Origin: Deferribacteraceae bacterium UBA6799
GTDB taxonomy: Bacteria; Chrysiogenota; Deferribacteres; Deferribacterales; Geovibrionaceae
Direction: 5' to 3'
DNA: 64,000 nucleotides
Assembly: GCA_002452335.1 (NCBI GenBank)
Contig: DKFJ01000011.1
Span: 20,477 to 84,476, forward strand
Below, in pieces: positions 44,091 through 52,700 of the stretch. Both the position numbers and the translations under genes were made by a program. Within the stretch, counting starts at the first letter, position 1. Every line of letters begins with the position of its first letter. Below the pieces are notes generated by a model. The model was not told the DNA's origin and searched no databases. It saw only the letters and a list, made by a program, of their open reading frames with translations.

Positions 44091-45219
44091 TCCCAGACGG
44101 CTCAAAGCAATGGTGATAAAAGAGTTCATACATATAATCAGGGACTGGCGAAGCCTGTTTCTGGCTATTGCTATTCCAGTGATGCTGATACTGCTTTTCG
44201 GATATGCCCTGAACACCGACCTGAAAAACATTCCCACCGGAGTGGTGGATATGTCCAATACTCCACAGAGCCGTGAGCTGATAAGCATATTCGACGGTTC
44301 TGACTATTTCAGCGTTAAGAGAGGATACGCATCATATGAACAGCTCCAGCAGGATATGCGCATGAAGCGGATACTGACCGGAGTGATAATAAAGAGGGAT
44401 TTTGCCGATAGGGTTCTGAAGAACGAAGAAACATCCGTTCAGGTGCTCATAGACGGCAGCGACGCCAACACCGGCAGACAGGCGCTGAACTATATTCAGG
44501 CTCTGTCTATGATATATAACACGCAGATCAAAGCGGAAAGAGCAGGTCTGACTGGCTATACGTCCGGAGGGGTTCAGGCGGCCGTTGTGCCGAGAGCCTG
44601 GTACAATCAGGGGATGGTGAGCACATATATGATTGTGCCGGGGATTCTGGCCATCGTGATGGCTGTTATCGCCGCCATGCTGGCAAGCGTCACCGTTGCC
44701 CGTGAGTGGGAGACGGGAACGATGGAACAGCTGATCAGCACGCCTGTGCGGCGGCTGGAGCTTACCTTCGGCAAGGTTATCCCGCTGTACTGTATCGGTC
44801 TGGCGGATGTTATTATCGCCGTGGGACTGGGCAGACTGGTCTTCGGTGTACCGATGCGTGGCAACCCGGCTCTGCTGTTCTTTGTGGCTACCATTTTTCT
44901 GACAGGGGTGCTTTTTTTCGGTCTGGTGCTGAGCATCAACCTGAAAAAACAGGTTCTGGCAAACCAGATAGCCATTGTCACCGGGTTTCTGCCCACACTG
45001 ATATTAAGCGGTTTCGTCTTCACCATCGCTAACATGCCGCTGCCGATCAGGATACTGACCCATGTGTTTCCCGCCAGATACTTTGTGTCCATGCTAAAGA
45101 GCATCTATCTGAAAGGAGTAGGGCTGGAGATGATATTTCTTAATTTTCTTTTTCTGCTGATATATACCGGTCTGATGGTGCTGATAGCTAATAAAAGACT
45201 GAAGATGAGGCTGAACTGA
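44083..45219 (+). CDS. ybhS: ABC-2 type permease (YbhS-like)
   Basis: 378 residues: N-terminal helix, large extracytoplasmic domain (about 45-170), then five membrane spans with 'VAREWETGTMEQLISTPVRRLEL' (read in parts), the coupling-helix signature of ABC-2 permeases. Forms the pore with the following gene; 1-bp overlap (TGATG). Confidence 0.92.
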   Translation: MFSPRRLKAMVIKEFIHIIRDWRSLFLAIAIPVMLILLFGYALNTDLKNIPTGVVDMSNTPQSRELISIFDGSDYFSVKRGYASYEQLQQDMRMKRILTGVIIKRDFADRVLKNEETSVQVLIDGSDANTGRQALNYIQALSMIYNTQIKAERAGLTGYTSGGVQAAVVPRAWYNQGMVSTYMIVPGILAIVMAVIAAMLASVTVAREWETGTMEQLISTPVRRLELTFGKVIPLYCIGLADVIIAVGLGRLVFGVPMRGNPALLFFVATIFLTGVLFFGLVLSINLKKQVLANQIAIVTGFLPTLILSGFVFTIANMPLPIRILTHVFPARYFVSMLKSIYLKGVGLEMIFLNFLFLLIYTGLMVLIANKRLKMRLN

Positions 45220-46325
45220 TGAAACTGCTCACCATCAAGTCAATGCTGAAAAAAGAGCTGAAGCAGATGCTGAGAGACGCCAAGATGAGGATGATTATCT
45301 TTGTTTTTCCGCTGATACAGCTGATGGTTTTCTCATTCGCCCTCACTATGGATGTGAAGAACATTGACATAGCCGTTCTGGATTATGACAAGACAGTCAC
45401 CACCAGAGAGATAACGGACAGGTTTCAGTCCGGCGGATATTTTATAATCAAAAAATATGCGTCCAGCGCAGACGAGCTCAGGATGATGCTGGACAGAGGA
45501 GATGTCCGCGGAGCGGTGGTCTTCGCCAAAGGTACGGAGAAAAAGATACTGTCGCGCGAAATGGCGGAGGTTCAGGTAATCGGCGACGGTACCATGAGCA
45601 ATGACGCAGGCACTATATTCAGCTACGCTTCCGGCGTTATAAACCTGTATAACGCTGAAAAGAACGCTGATATGATGACGTCTGAGGTGACATTTCAGAC
45701 CAGAAGCCTGTTCAATGTGAATCTGCTCAGCCGGAACTATTATGTGCCGGGACTGATTGCCCTGATGATCATGGTTACCAGTATGCTGCTGACAAGCATC
45801 GCCATAGTGCGGGAGAAGGAGATAGGCACTATAGAGCAGGTGATGGTGACGCCCATCACCCGTCCGGAGTTCATCATCGGTAAGACCATGCCGTTCATGC
45901 TGACGGGGCTTATTACCAGCTCCATGATGTTTGTTATGGCGCGAATCATTTTCGGTATAACGATCAAAGGCAGTATCTTGCTGTTGTATCTGATAATAAT
46001 AATAAATATACTGACATATCTGGGGCTGGCTCTTCTGGTGAGCGCCTCCGCCAGAACACAGCAGCAGGCGCTTCTGACTTCTTTCTTTCTGATGATGCCC
46101 AGCGCTCTTCTGAGCGGGTACATGTTCCCGGTGAACAATATGCCTACGGCTGTGCAGTATTTCACCTATCTGGTACCCATGCGTTGGGGTCTGGAGGGGA
46201 TAATAGGCGTGGTGGTGAAGGGCGCTACGTTCCATGAGATGTCCAAACAGCTTATGTGGCTGTGCATACATGCTGTGTTCTTTCTGACCGTCGCCTCGAT
46301 AAAATTTAAGAAAACGCTGGAATAA
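45219..46325 (+). CDS. ybhR: ABC-2 type permease (YbhR-like)
   Basis: 368 residues with the same layout as its neighbour (about 20% similar by eye): N-terminal helix, periplasmic domain, 'VREKEIGTIEQVMVTPITRPEF' region read in parts, five C-terminal helices. Heterodimeric partner. Substrate class drugs/cations by analogy with YbhFSR; inference only. Confidence 0.92.
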   Translation: MKLLTIKSMLKKELKQMLRDAKMRMIIFVFPLIQLMVFSFALTMDVKNIDIAVLDYDKTVTTREITDRFQSGGYFIIKKYASSADELRMMLDRGDVRGAVVFAKGTEKKILSREMAEVQVIGDGTMSNDAGTIFSYASGVINLYNAEKNADMMTSEVTFQTRSLFNVNLLSRNYYVPGLIALMIMVTSMLLTSIAIVREKEIGTIEQVMVTPITRPEFIIGKTMPFMLTGLITSSMMFVMARIIFGITIKGSILLLYLIIIINILTYLGLALLVSASARTQQQALLTSFFLMMPSALLSGYMFPVNNMPTAVQYFTYLVPMRWGLEGIIGVVVKGATFHEMSKQLMWLCIHAVFFLTVASIKFKKTLE

Positions 46326-46329
46326 GCCT

Positions 46330-46701
46330 ATGAAAATGTTTGTATACGGCTCGCTGATGAGCGGGATGAAAGCGAATCTGGAGATGGACGGAGCGGAGCT
46401 GATGTGTCAGGAAGCGTTAACTGTTGACGCTCTTTCTATGTATATTAACGATGGATACCCCTTCGTCTTTAACGGACGCAGTAAATATCAGATAAAAGGC
46501 GAACTTTATGAGGTTCCCGACCGTCTCTTAAACAGGCTCTCTGAATATGAGGGTGAATTTTATTACATGACCGTCACGGACGTTATATGCGGGGAGCGTA
46601 TAGTCTGCGCCTATATATTTATGGGCAGGGGTCACCACTGCGATATGCCGGAGGTGGCTGACGGTGACTACAGGAAGTTTTATAATGCAGCAGATCAATA
46701 A
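46330..46701 (+). CDS. Gamma-glutamylcyclotransferase-like (AIG2/GGCT fold) protein
   Basis: 123 residues. N-terminal 'MKMFVYGSLMSGM' carries the YGSL substrate loop and 'YEGEFYYMTVTDV' the catalytic-type Glu. Small cytoplasmic enzyme of the gamma-glutamylamine/GGCT superfamily; exact substrate unclear. It is 4 bp after the exporter operon and overlaps queC by 17 bp, so all may be read as one transcript. Confidence 0.85.
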   Translation: MKMFVYGSLMSGMKANLEMDGAELMCQEALTVDALSMYINDGYPFVFNGRSKYQIKGELYEVPDRLLNRLSEYEGEFYYMTVTDVICGERIVCAYIFMGRGHHCDMPEVADGDYRKFYNAADQ

Positions 46702-47368
46702 CGATGCGCTGGTAATATTCTCCGGCGGACAGGACAGCACCACATGTCTGGGCTGGGCGCTTGGCAGATTTGACAAGGTGCATACCATCTCTTTCGGATA
46801 CGGACAGAATCATCTGGTGGAGCTGACACAGGCTCAGATAATCGCAGAAAAAATGAATGTATCGTCAAAAATAGTGGATATCAGCTTTTTCGCCGGGATG
46901 GTCGATTCTGCTCTGACCAGCGGGGCGGATGTGAACGGTGCTCACCCGAGACTGAAAAATCTCCCGGCTTCTTATGTGCCTAACAGAAACGCTCTTTTCA
47001 TCACCCTTTCCCATGCGTACGCTCAGCTTCTGGGGTGCGGAAATCTGGTTACGGGGGTCTGCGAGACGGACTATTCCGGATATCCGGACTGCCGGAGCGG
47101 ATTTATCAGGCTGATAGAGGAGTCTCTCAATACCGGAAGCGAATGCGCCATAAAAATTCACACTCCACTGATGAACCTGAGCAAAGCGCAGACATTCAAA
47201 CTGGCACAGGACTGCGGAGTGCTGGAAACTGTGCTGGAAGACAGCCACACTTGCTATGAAGGCGACAGAAAGCACAGACATAAATGGGGCTGGGGATGCG
47301 GCAGGTGTCCTGCGTGCAGGCTGCGCATGAAAGGCTATATAGAGTACATGGTGGACTATGAATGCTGA
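46685..47368 (+). CDS. queC: 7-cyano-7-deazaguanine synthase (preQ0 synthase)
   Basis: Converts CDG to preQ0 with ATP and ammonia for queuosine (or deazapurine DNA) synthesis. 227 residues from ATG 46685 (AGGA 10 nt upstream). PP-loop SGGQDS at 13-18; zinc site in the C-terminal 'CYEG' and 'CGRCPACRLR'. Other que genes are not in the window. Overlaps both neighbours. Confidence 0.96.
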   Translation: MQQINNDALVIFSGGQDSTTCLGWALGRFDKVHTISFGYGQNHLVELTQAQIIAEKMNVSSKIVDISFFAGMVDSALTSGADVNGAHPRLKNLPASYVPNRNALFITLSHAYAQLLGCGNLVTGVCETDYSGYPDCRSGFIRLIEESLNTGSECAIKIHTPLMNLSKAQTFKLAQDCGVLETVLEDSHTCYEGDRKHRHKWGWGCGRCPACRLRMKGYIEYMVDYEC

Positions 47369-48140
47369 TATATTGAACAGAAAAGGCGCAACATCTCCGA
47401 AAGATGTGCCTGCGGACATTCTGGCGCTGATAGAAAGAGGAAAGATACCGACAGTTAATCTGGGGGAGTCTATGGCTGTGGACAATTTCATTCTGCTGGA
47501 AACCATACTGCGTGATAACGGTATGCTGTTAGACATTTCCGAGCTGAAAAACGATCCTTTGAACCGGAAACTGATGACATGCTACAGAAACATCGGAAGA
47601 TTTCTGCTGAAATACCCGCAGACACTCGATGTCTTCTCTTATCATGAATCAGATATCGCCAGATGCTGGGCTTGTCTGGCATACGGTTTCAGAGAGACCG
47701 ACATGGAGACCAGACTGGAGCTGATAATGCCGTTCGCCGATGATATCCATATGGGCGTCAGAGAGATGGCGTGGATGGCTCTTAGAGATGATATATCAAA
47801 AGATGTTAAGCGGGCGGTGGAGCTTCTGCTTCCGTGGACAAAATCCCCGAGCGCATACATCAGAAGATGCGCCAGCGAGGCAACCAGACCCAGAGGCGTT
47901 TGGTGCGCGCACATACAGGAGCTGAAAGACAGCCCGGAGAAGGGGCTCGCCATACTGGAACCTCTGCGGTCCGACCCGCACAAATATGTTCAGGATTCTG
48001 TGGCGAACTGGCTGAACGATGCCTCAAAATCCAGACCGGAGTGGGTCGTAGAGATCACTGACAGATGGACAAAAGAGAGCCCGACGAAGGAAACAGCGAA
48101 GATCTGCAAACGAGCCTTAAGGACTATAAATAAAAAGTGA
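47358..48140 (+). CDS. DNA alkylation repair protein, HEAT-like (AlkC/AlkD superfamily)
   Basis: 260 residues built of HEAT-like helical repeats. The N-terminal 'KDVPADILALIERGKIPTVNL' (read in parts) and central 'RRCASEATRPRGVW' and 'DSVANWLNDASK' match the AlkC branch, which excises N3-alkylpurines from DNA. A catalytic Asp/Glu cannot be fixed by eye. Start ATG 47358 overlaps queC by 11 bp. Glycosylase activity is inference from family. Confidence 0.8.
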   Translation: MNADILNRKGATSPKDVPADILALIERGKIPTVNLGESMAVDNFILLETILRDNGMLLDISELKNDPLNRKLMTCYRNIGRFLLKYPQTLDVFSYHESDIARCWACLAYGFRETDMETRLELIMPFADDIHMGVREMAWMALRDDISKDVKRAVELLLPWTKSPSAYIRRCASEATRPRGVWCAHIQELKDSPEKGLAILEPLRSDPHKYVQDSVANWLNDASKSRPEWVVEITDRWTKESPTKETAKICKRALRTINKK

Positions 48141-48164
48141 GTCTGACCGGATAAATTCTGCTGA

Positions 48165-49187
48165 TTATTTAAGCCCGAAATATTTTTTCATGTCAAAACC
48201 GATGCGCTCGCCGGCTCTAAGCCTCTGGCGGAGTTCCATCATCTTTGCGTCCAGAATCTCCAGAACTTCCAGAGTGTCCGCCTCCTCGTCATCGGTTTCC
48301 ATCACGGCTGCTATTCCGCCGTTCTTTATGGCTATGCGTCTGTTGCCCATCAGTGCCAGTATAGGGTCATGGGTGGACATCAGCACGATTTTTTCTTTCT
48401 GCACCAGCAGTTCCAGAGCTTTTTTACGGTCTACGCCGGCGTTCTCTATCTCATCTATCAGCACCACCGGGCTGGAGCTTAAAAGAGCGGTATCGGCTAT
48501 CATCAGAGCCCTCGACTGACCTCCGGAGAGCTGTGTCAGCGCCGTTTCAGGTGTGAACTGCTCGCCCGCCAGATCGTTGGCACAGGCTATGACGTTCTTC
48601 ACTGTGGACTCGATGTCCGGTATCATCCGGCTGACGGCGTGCATGGTGATGAAGTCGCCCACGCTCATGTCCACCACGAAGTTCATGTTCTGGCTGAGCT
48701 GGGCTACCAGCTTGTTCTCCAGACGGAATCTGTCCTCGCCGATGAGTGGTTTTCCGTTCACCAGTATGGTTCTGCCGGTGGGGGTGTCCTCCTGTGCGAA
48801 ACATTCTATGTCCGCCAGCAGACGGCTCTTGCCTGAGCCTGTGCTGCCCACTATACAGAGGATATCACCCGGGACCAGGGTCAGCTCCATGTCCTCTTTT
48901 CTGCCGGACTTATCCTGTCCGCCTATGATGGTTATACTCTCCACGGCTCTGAAGGCGGTCTGTTTCAGCATGGACGCCTGCGCTATGAACTCTATGAAGT
49001 GAGACGCTATCTGATCTTTAGAAAAGCCGTTCTCTGCCAGCTCGTTATCATCCAGCGACGAGATTATCTCGTTCGGGGTCAGCTCTGTGTCGAAATCCGT
49101 GATATTTACGGATTTAAAGTAGTCCTCAGCATAGGGGTGCTCGTCAGTTATAACGGCGAACGGTATGTTCAGGAGATCTGCGCTCAT
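48165..49187 (-). CDS. Stand-alone ABC ATPase without permease partner
   Basis: 340 residues from ATG 49187, with AGGAGGT upstream and a 4-bp ATGA overlap with the GTPase gene. The N-terminal 85 residues are an unusual helical segment. Then an ABC domain: Walker A GSTGSGKS (114-121), signature 'LSGGQSRAL', Walker B 'VVLIDEIENAG', H-loop 'MSTHDP'. No transmembrane domain here or nearby, so it probably drives a soluble conformational task rather than transport. Third gene of the operon with the GTPase and SBP-like protein. I do not recognise the system. Confidence 0.85.
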   Translation of the reverse strand: MSADLLNIPFAVITDEHPYAEDYFKSVNITDFDTELTPNEIISSLDDNELAENGFSKDQIASHFIEFIAQASMLKQTAFRAVESITIIGGQDKSGRKEDMELTLVPGDILCIVGSTGSGKSRLLADIECFAQEDTPTGRTILVNGKPLIGEDRFRLENKLVAQLSQNMNFVVDMSVGDFITMHAVSRMIPDIESTVKNVIACANDLAGEQFTPETALTQLSGGQSRALMIADTALLSSSPVVLIDEIENAGVDRKKALELLVQKEKIVLMSTHDPILALMGNRRIAIKNGGIAAVMETDDEEADTLEVLEILDAKMMELRQRLRAGERIGFDMKKYFGLK

Positions 49188-49882
49188 GCTGATACCTCCT
49201 GAAAAGACATTTTTTTCACATTGCCCTTCTGGTGATCGACCCCTATGGTCATCTCGCCCACGCAATAGGGGCAGATGGCGGCCGGCACGGAGAATCTCAG
49301 TTTGGCTCCTTCCAGAGTGTCCACGTCTGTAGATCTCATAAAACTGTGCGACAGGTCATACGCTCCCTGTCCGGTGATGCCGTTGATGAAAACAACGGAC
49401 GCCTTGGGGTTTGCCTGGCGGACTCTGAACGAAAACACCTCCCGCTCGGCCTGAGACACTATATCGCCTTTGGTTACGGTGACTATATCGGCGTATCTCA
49501 GCATAGGTCCTATCTTCTGCGGGGTGTCCGCTCCTGCCAGATTGTCTATCACGCAGACTGCCAGTACATTTTTTATGTGGGGGCTGCATCTGTTGCACAG
49601 TCCCGCGCTCTCGCTTATTAGCATGTCGAATCCCTTGCCCTTCGCCCACTGCACACAGTCGTCTATATTGCTCACGAAGAAGTGGTCGGGGCAGAGGTTG
49701 CCGGATATGCCTGTCACAACAGGTATTCCCGCTCTGGCGTATACGGCGTGGTCTGTGGTGGACAGGCAGTCGAATTTAACCACGCCTATCTTTCCCACGG
49801 ATTTTTTCAGATGCTCGGCGGTTTTTATTATCACGGATGTTTTGCCGGAGGATGGAGGACCGGCCACTGTTATCAGCTTCAT
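49184..49882 (-). CDS. HypB/UreG-like metallochaperone GTPase with extra cysteines
   Basis: 232 residues. P-loop GPPSSGKT (8-15), switch-like Asp38 (KFD), 'AGIPVVTGISGNLC' as in HypB/UreG, 'DNLAGAD' and guanine motif TKGD (137-140). Two CxxC pairs (Cys96/Cys99 in 'GLCNRCSPH' and Cys204/Cys207 in 'CPYC') plus Cys39 and Cys64 suggest metal binding. HypB and UreG deliver nickel; no hydrogenase or urease gene is nearby, so the target is open. Starts 1 bp after the SBP-like gene and overlaps the ABC gene. Confidence 0.85.
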   Translation of the reverse strand: MKLITVAGPPSSGKTSVIIKTAEHLKKSVGKIGVVKFDCLSTTDHAVYARAGIPVVTGISGNLCPDHFFVSNIDDCVQWAKGKGFDMLISESAGLCNRCSPHIKNVLAVCVIDNLAGADTPQKIGPMLRYADIVTVTKGDIVSQAEREVFSFRVRQANPKASVVFINGITGQGAYDLSHSFMRSTDVDTLEGAKLRFSVPAAICPYCVGEMTIGVDHQKGNVKKMSFQEVSA

Positions 49883-49883
49883 A

Positions 49884-51170
49884 TCAGTCCTTCATCAGTA
49901 CGGCTTTTTTAAAGCCTTTTTCCGGTCTGGACAGGGGAATCACTTCCGATGTCTCGTTCAGCACGTTTTTGTTTTTATGATATGACATAAATTTTTTATT
50001 CAGCTCCTCGGACAGTTCTTTCATGTCTGTGGAGTGGATGAAGTCCCAGTCGAACCATTTCAGTTTCACGCCCTCCGGCAGAACTTTTTCGGCATCGGGA
50101 TTCAGAGACGGGAAGAGCGATTTCGCTGATACGTCACCCAGCATTTTTCCGGTTTTAAACTCGATTACAGGCTTCATGCGCTCTCTTTTGTCTGTTTTCA
50201 CCAGCATATACATGGGGCTTGCCAGAGCTCCGTCCTCGGGAAAATATACTTCGGCGTGGGGGGCGTTTGGGCAGGTGCTGGCGAAGAACCACGGCAGAAC
50301 GTATATCGCCGCGCCTATCTTCATGCTGCTTCCGGCCGCCTTGGCCATCTGGGAAGCGTGCCATGCCGCCTTTACGTTCGGGGCGAAGCGTTTCAGCGCC
50401 TCGTCTCCGCCGTCTTTCCACAGGTGCATCAGGAGAACTTCGTTCACCTCGTCCTCGTTGCCGCCTATTATCACGTTGTCCTTATACATGGGGTCGGTGA
50501 GATCCAGCCATGTTTTAGGCACGGGGAGGTCACCCAGTTTTTTATGGTCTATCAGCATCACATAGGCTGATATGGAGTAGACTGTATATATCTTTTTCGG
50601 GTCTTCGAGACCTGCCGATCTGAAAGGTTCCGGAACCGGCTGGGGCTGAACAGATGTGAACATACCTGTTTCGAGAAATTTCTTTTTGAACTGTTCACGG
50701 TAGAAGGCGCCGAATCCCACAGAAGCTATCACATCCGGAAGTTCGTCTATGTTCTCTGCCTCCCAGATGTATTCATAGGGGTCGGGACCGCCGCATCCCA
50801 TAGGGACGAAGCTGATCAGCTTGTCGCCGGTCTTTTTGTAGTGCTCTGTCAGCACGTCTTCCAGCTTTTCCTTATACAGGTGCTTGAAGGGGCAGACGAC
50901 ATATCCGAGAAAATCGGCTCTCATGGGCGGTATCTCGGTGGTGTATAGTATCTGTTGTCCGGAACAGGCTTCGGCAGCGGCATTTATAATCTGCATGAAC
51001 AGCTCCGGATTCAGGCTTCTCAGCGACATGAACCTCTCCAGAGTGAGAGCGCTGAGAAAGGCGTCGTTCATGCTGTCTGCGGAGAGACCGTTCGACAGAA
51101 ACAGTTCCTTTGTATCGGGATATTTTTTGATGATGTCAGAAAGAGTCATATTAACAGTGACTAAGGGCAT
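49884..51170 (-). CDS. Cytoplasmic solute-binding-like protein with N-terminal DUF1858-type domain
   Basis: 428 residues from ATG 51170, preceded by ACGGAGG; an upstream in-frame extension is rejected. Residues about 3-60 ('VTVNMTLSDIIKKYPDTKELF') look like the DUF1858/ScdA-N helical domain. The rest resembles an ABC-type iron/thiamine-like solute-binding protein ('ADELP' type lobes, 'YSISAYVMLIDHKKLGDLPVPKTWLDL' read in parts). No signal peptide or lipobox, so it should stay in the cytoplasm, which is odd for this fold. Conserved-looking 'YVVCPF' and 'MGCGGPDPYEY' may bind metal. First gene of the three-gene operon. Confidence 0.8.
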   Translation of the reverse strand: MPLVTVNMTLSDIIKKYPDTKELFLSNGLSADSMNDAFLSALTLERFMSLRSLNPELFMQIINAAAEACSGQQILYTTEIPPMRADFLGYVVCPFKHLYKEKLEDVLTEHYKKTGDKLISFVPMGCGGPDPYEYIWEAENIDELPDVIASVGFGAFYREQFKKKFLETGMFTSVQPQPVPEPFRSAGLEDPKKIYTVYSISAYVMLIDHKKLGDLPVPKTWLDLTDPMYKDNVIIGGNEDEVNEVLLMHLWKDGGDEALKRFAPNVKAAWHASQMAKAAGSSMKIGAAIYVLPWFFASTCPNAPHAEVYFPEDGALASPMYMLVKTDKRERMKPVIEFKTGKMLGDVSAKSLFPSLNPDAEKVLPEGVKLKWFDWDFIHSTDMKELSEELNKKFMSYHKNKNVLNETSEVIPLSRPEKGFKKAVLMKD

Positions 51171-51277
51171 TATAACCTCCGTAAGTTGTGTCGTTATGAA
51201 AATACAGGCACAATCACTTCCCCACAAAAGTTATGTACTTTAATATAGCGTGGATGAGTAATAATCAAATAGTTTTT

Positions 51278-52051
51278 TTATTTATTCATTTTCCCGCAGA
51301 AGAGGTGTTTTCCCGGAGAATTTTTACGGAAATCCAGCTCTGCCTGTTCCAGTCTGTTTCTGAAATCGATAAGGTGCAGACGCATCTCATCGGCAGCTCT
51401 GTCCTCGTCTCTGTCCAGAACAGCTTTCACCAGATTGTCGTGCATGCCCACAGGGTGTACATGGTCTGGGTGGAAAGAGGGCTGGATATCTTTTGTGACC
51501 TCTCTGACGAGTATCGCCAGAGATTTTATGATGGCCTCTAGAAATCTGTTCTCCGTCATCTCCGCCAGAACATAGTGGAGCTGAGAGCGGAAATAGACCA
51601 TTTCGTCGTTGTTGTCGCTGGTTTTTTTCTCATCTTCCAGAGCCTGGAGAATACGCTCTTTGTATTCTTCATTTAAATTCTGAACAGCCAGTCTGATGGA
51701 GACCGGTTCTATAAGAAACCTCGCCTGACAAAGCTCCGGCAGAGTCAGCTGACCCGACATGAACATGTCATAGCATGCGTCGCTGAGTCTTTCGAATGTA
51801 ATGTGTTTTACAAAAGCTCCGCCTGTAGCGCCCTGTTTAACCTCTACGAACTGGTTCGCCTCCAGGATCTTGATAGCCTCTCTGACGACAGTTCTGCTGA
51901 CCTGAAACATCTCTATAAGTTCTCTTTCTGAGGGCAGTTTATCTCCTGCCTTGAATTTTTCGGTGAGTATAGCGTCTTTAAGCTGGTTATAAACCTCGTC
52001 AGATGCCTTTGTCTGCCTGATAGGAATGAAGGTTGCCACTTGTATCTCCAT
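51278..52051 (-). CDS. GntR-family (FadR/FCD) transcriptional regulator
   Basis: 257 residues from ATG 52051. The in-frame ATG 52078 lies inside the promoter and cannot be in the mRNA. N-terminal winged helix 'LPSERELIEMFQVSRTVVREAIKIL' (read in parts), then an all-helical FCD ligand domain (about 95-230) with the metal-binding His/Asp pattern ('HYVLAEM', 'VHPVGMHDNLV'). Such regulators bind carboxylates. Divergent from the flavocytochrome genes, with paired operator-like sites between them, so it likely controls these and perhaps itself. Confidence 0.9.
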   Translation of the reverse strand: MEIQVATFIPIRQTKASDEVYNQLKDAILTEKFKAGDKLPSERELIEMFQVSRTVVREAIKILEANQFVEVKQGATGGAFVKHITFERLSDACYDMFMSGQLTLPELCQARFLIEPVSIRLAVQNLNEEYKERILQALEDEKKTSDNNDEMVYFRSQLHYVLAEMTENRFLEAIIKSLAILVREVTKDIQPSFHPDHVHPVGMHDNLVKAVLDRDEDRAADEMRLHLIDFRNRLEQAELDFRKNSPGKHLFCGKMNK

Positions 52052-52069
52052 GCAAAAAAATAATCGTTC

Positions 52070-52098
52070 ATTATACATATTATATTTTTAAGAGTCAA
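52070..52098 (-). promoter_or_regulatory. Promoter of the GntR gene
   Basis: On the minus strand TTGACT (52093-52098), 17-bp spacer, consensus TATAAT (52070-52075). Initiation near 52063 gives a leader of only about 11 nt without a Shine-Dalgarno. Confidence 0.8.
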
Positions 52099-52165
52099 TA
52101 AATATAATTTAGTTCAATTCTATCAAAAGAAAAGCCCTGAAGCCAATAATAAGACAATTTATGTC

Positions 52166-52227
52166 ATATGTCAAATGTATAACATTTCGGTTGACGGCTA
52201 ATATTATATGTTATACATTTGACATAT
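52166..52227. promoter_or_regulatory. Perfect 20-bp inverted operator pair before the flavocytochrome genes
   Basis: Arm 1 at 52166-52185 and its exact reverse complement at 52208-52227, 22 bp apart (centres 42 bp apart, four turns). Each arm is itself a pseudo-palindrome (ATGT..ACAT). A TTGACG (-35, 52191-52196) lies between them and the -10 region falls in arm 2, so binding at arm 2 would block the promoter. Best candidate binder: the adjacent GntR protein. Confidence 0.75.
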
Positions 52228-52262
52228 AAGGTATGACAAAACAAAAGGTCTGGAGAATAAAG

Positions 52263-52607
52263 ATGAAACTTTCATACGTCATGATCTCAATTATAGCAGT
52301 TGTTTGCGCTGTTCTTTTGTCCTCTGCGGCATTTGCGCAGGAGCTTAAGGGAAAGCACAAAGAGAACGCCATAGCCTGCGTCGACTGTCACAAGGTGGAA
52401 AATCCGGATAAGCCGGCTTCGATGGAATCCTGTATCGAATGTCACGGCTCTTACGCGGATGTTAAAGAACTGACCAAGGATCTGCCGGAAGCCAATCCCC
52501 ATGATTCACATCTGGGCGAACTGGACTGCAGAGACTGTCACAAGATGCATAAACCCTCTGAGGTAGTATGCGCGTCATGTCACAACTTCGATTTCGTAGC
52601 TCCATAG
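52263..52607 (+). CDS. Periplasmic tetraheme cytochrome c (flavocytochrome c haem-domain type)
   Basis: 114 residues from ATG 52263 with GGAGA upstream. Signal peptide ends 'AAFA' (residue 25). Four CxxCH sites at Cys39, Cys57, Cys89 and Cys103. Spacing and the closing 'CHNFDF' match the N-terminal haem domain of Shewanella flavocytochrome c3 (FccA), here as a separate protein. It should pass electrons from a membrane quinol dehydrogenase to the flavoprotein encoded next. Confidence 0.93.
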   Translation: MKLSYVMISIIAVVCAVLLSSAAFAQELKGKHKENAIACVDCHKVENPDKPASMESCIECHGSYADVKELTKDLPEANPHDSHLGELDCRDCHKMHKPSEVVCASCHNFDFVAP

Positions 52608-52700
52608 ATATACGGCCTGGGATTAAGGGGGGAGACCTTTTATCCTACTGCGGCAGTTAGTGCCTTTAGGGGCATTAAAATTATAAAGTGAGGTAATATA

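Noticed and set aside
45333..46271. 312-codon open frame antisense to the YbhR-like permease
   Set aside because: His/Gln-rich composition typical of antisense reading through membrane-protein codons; no supporting signals.
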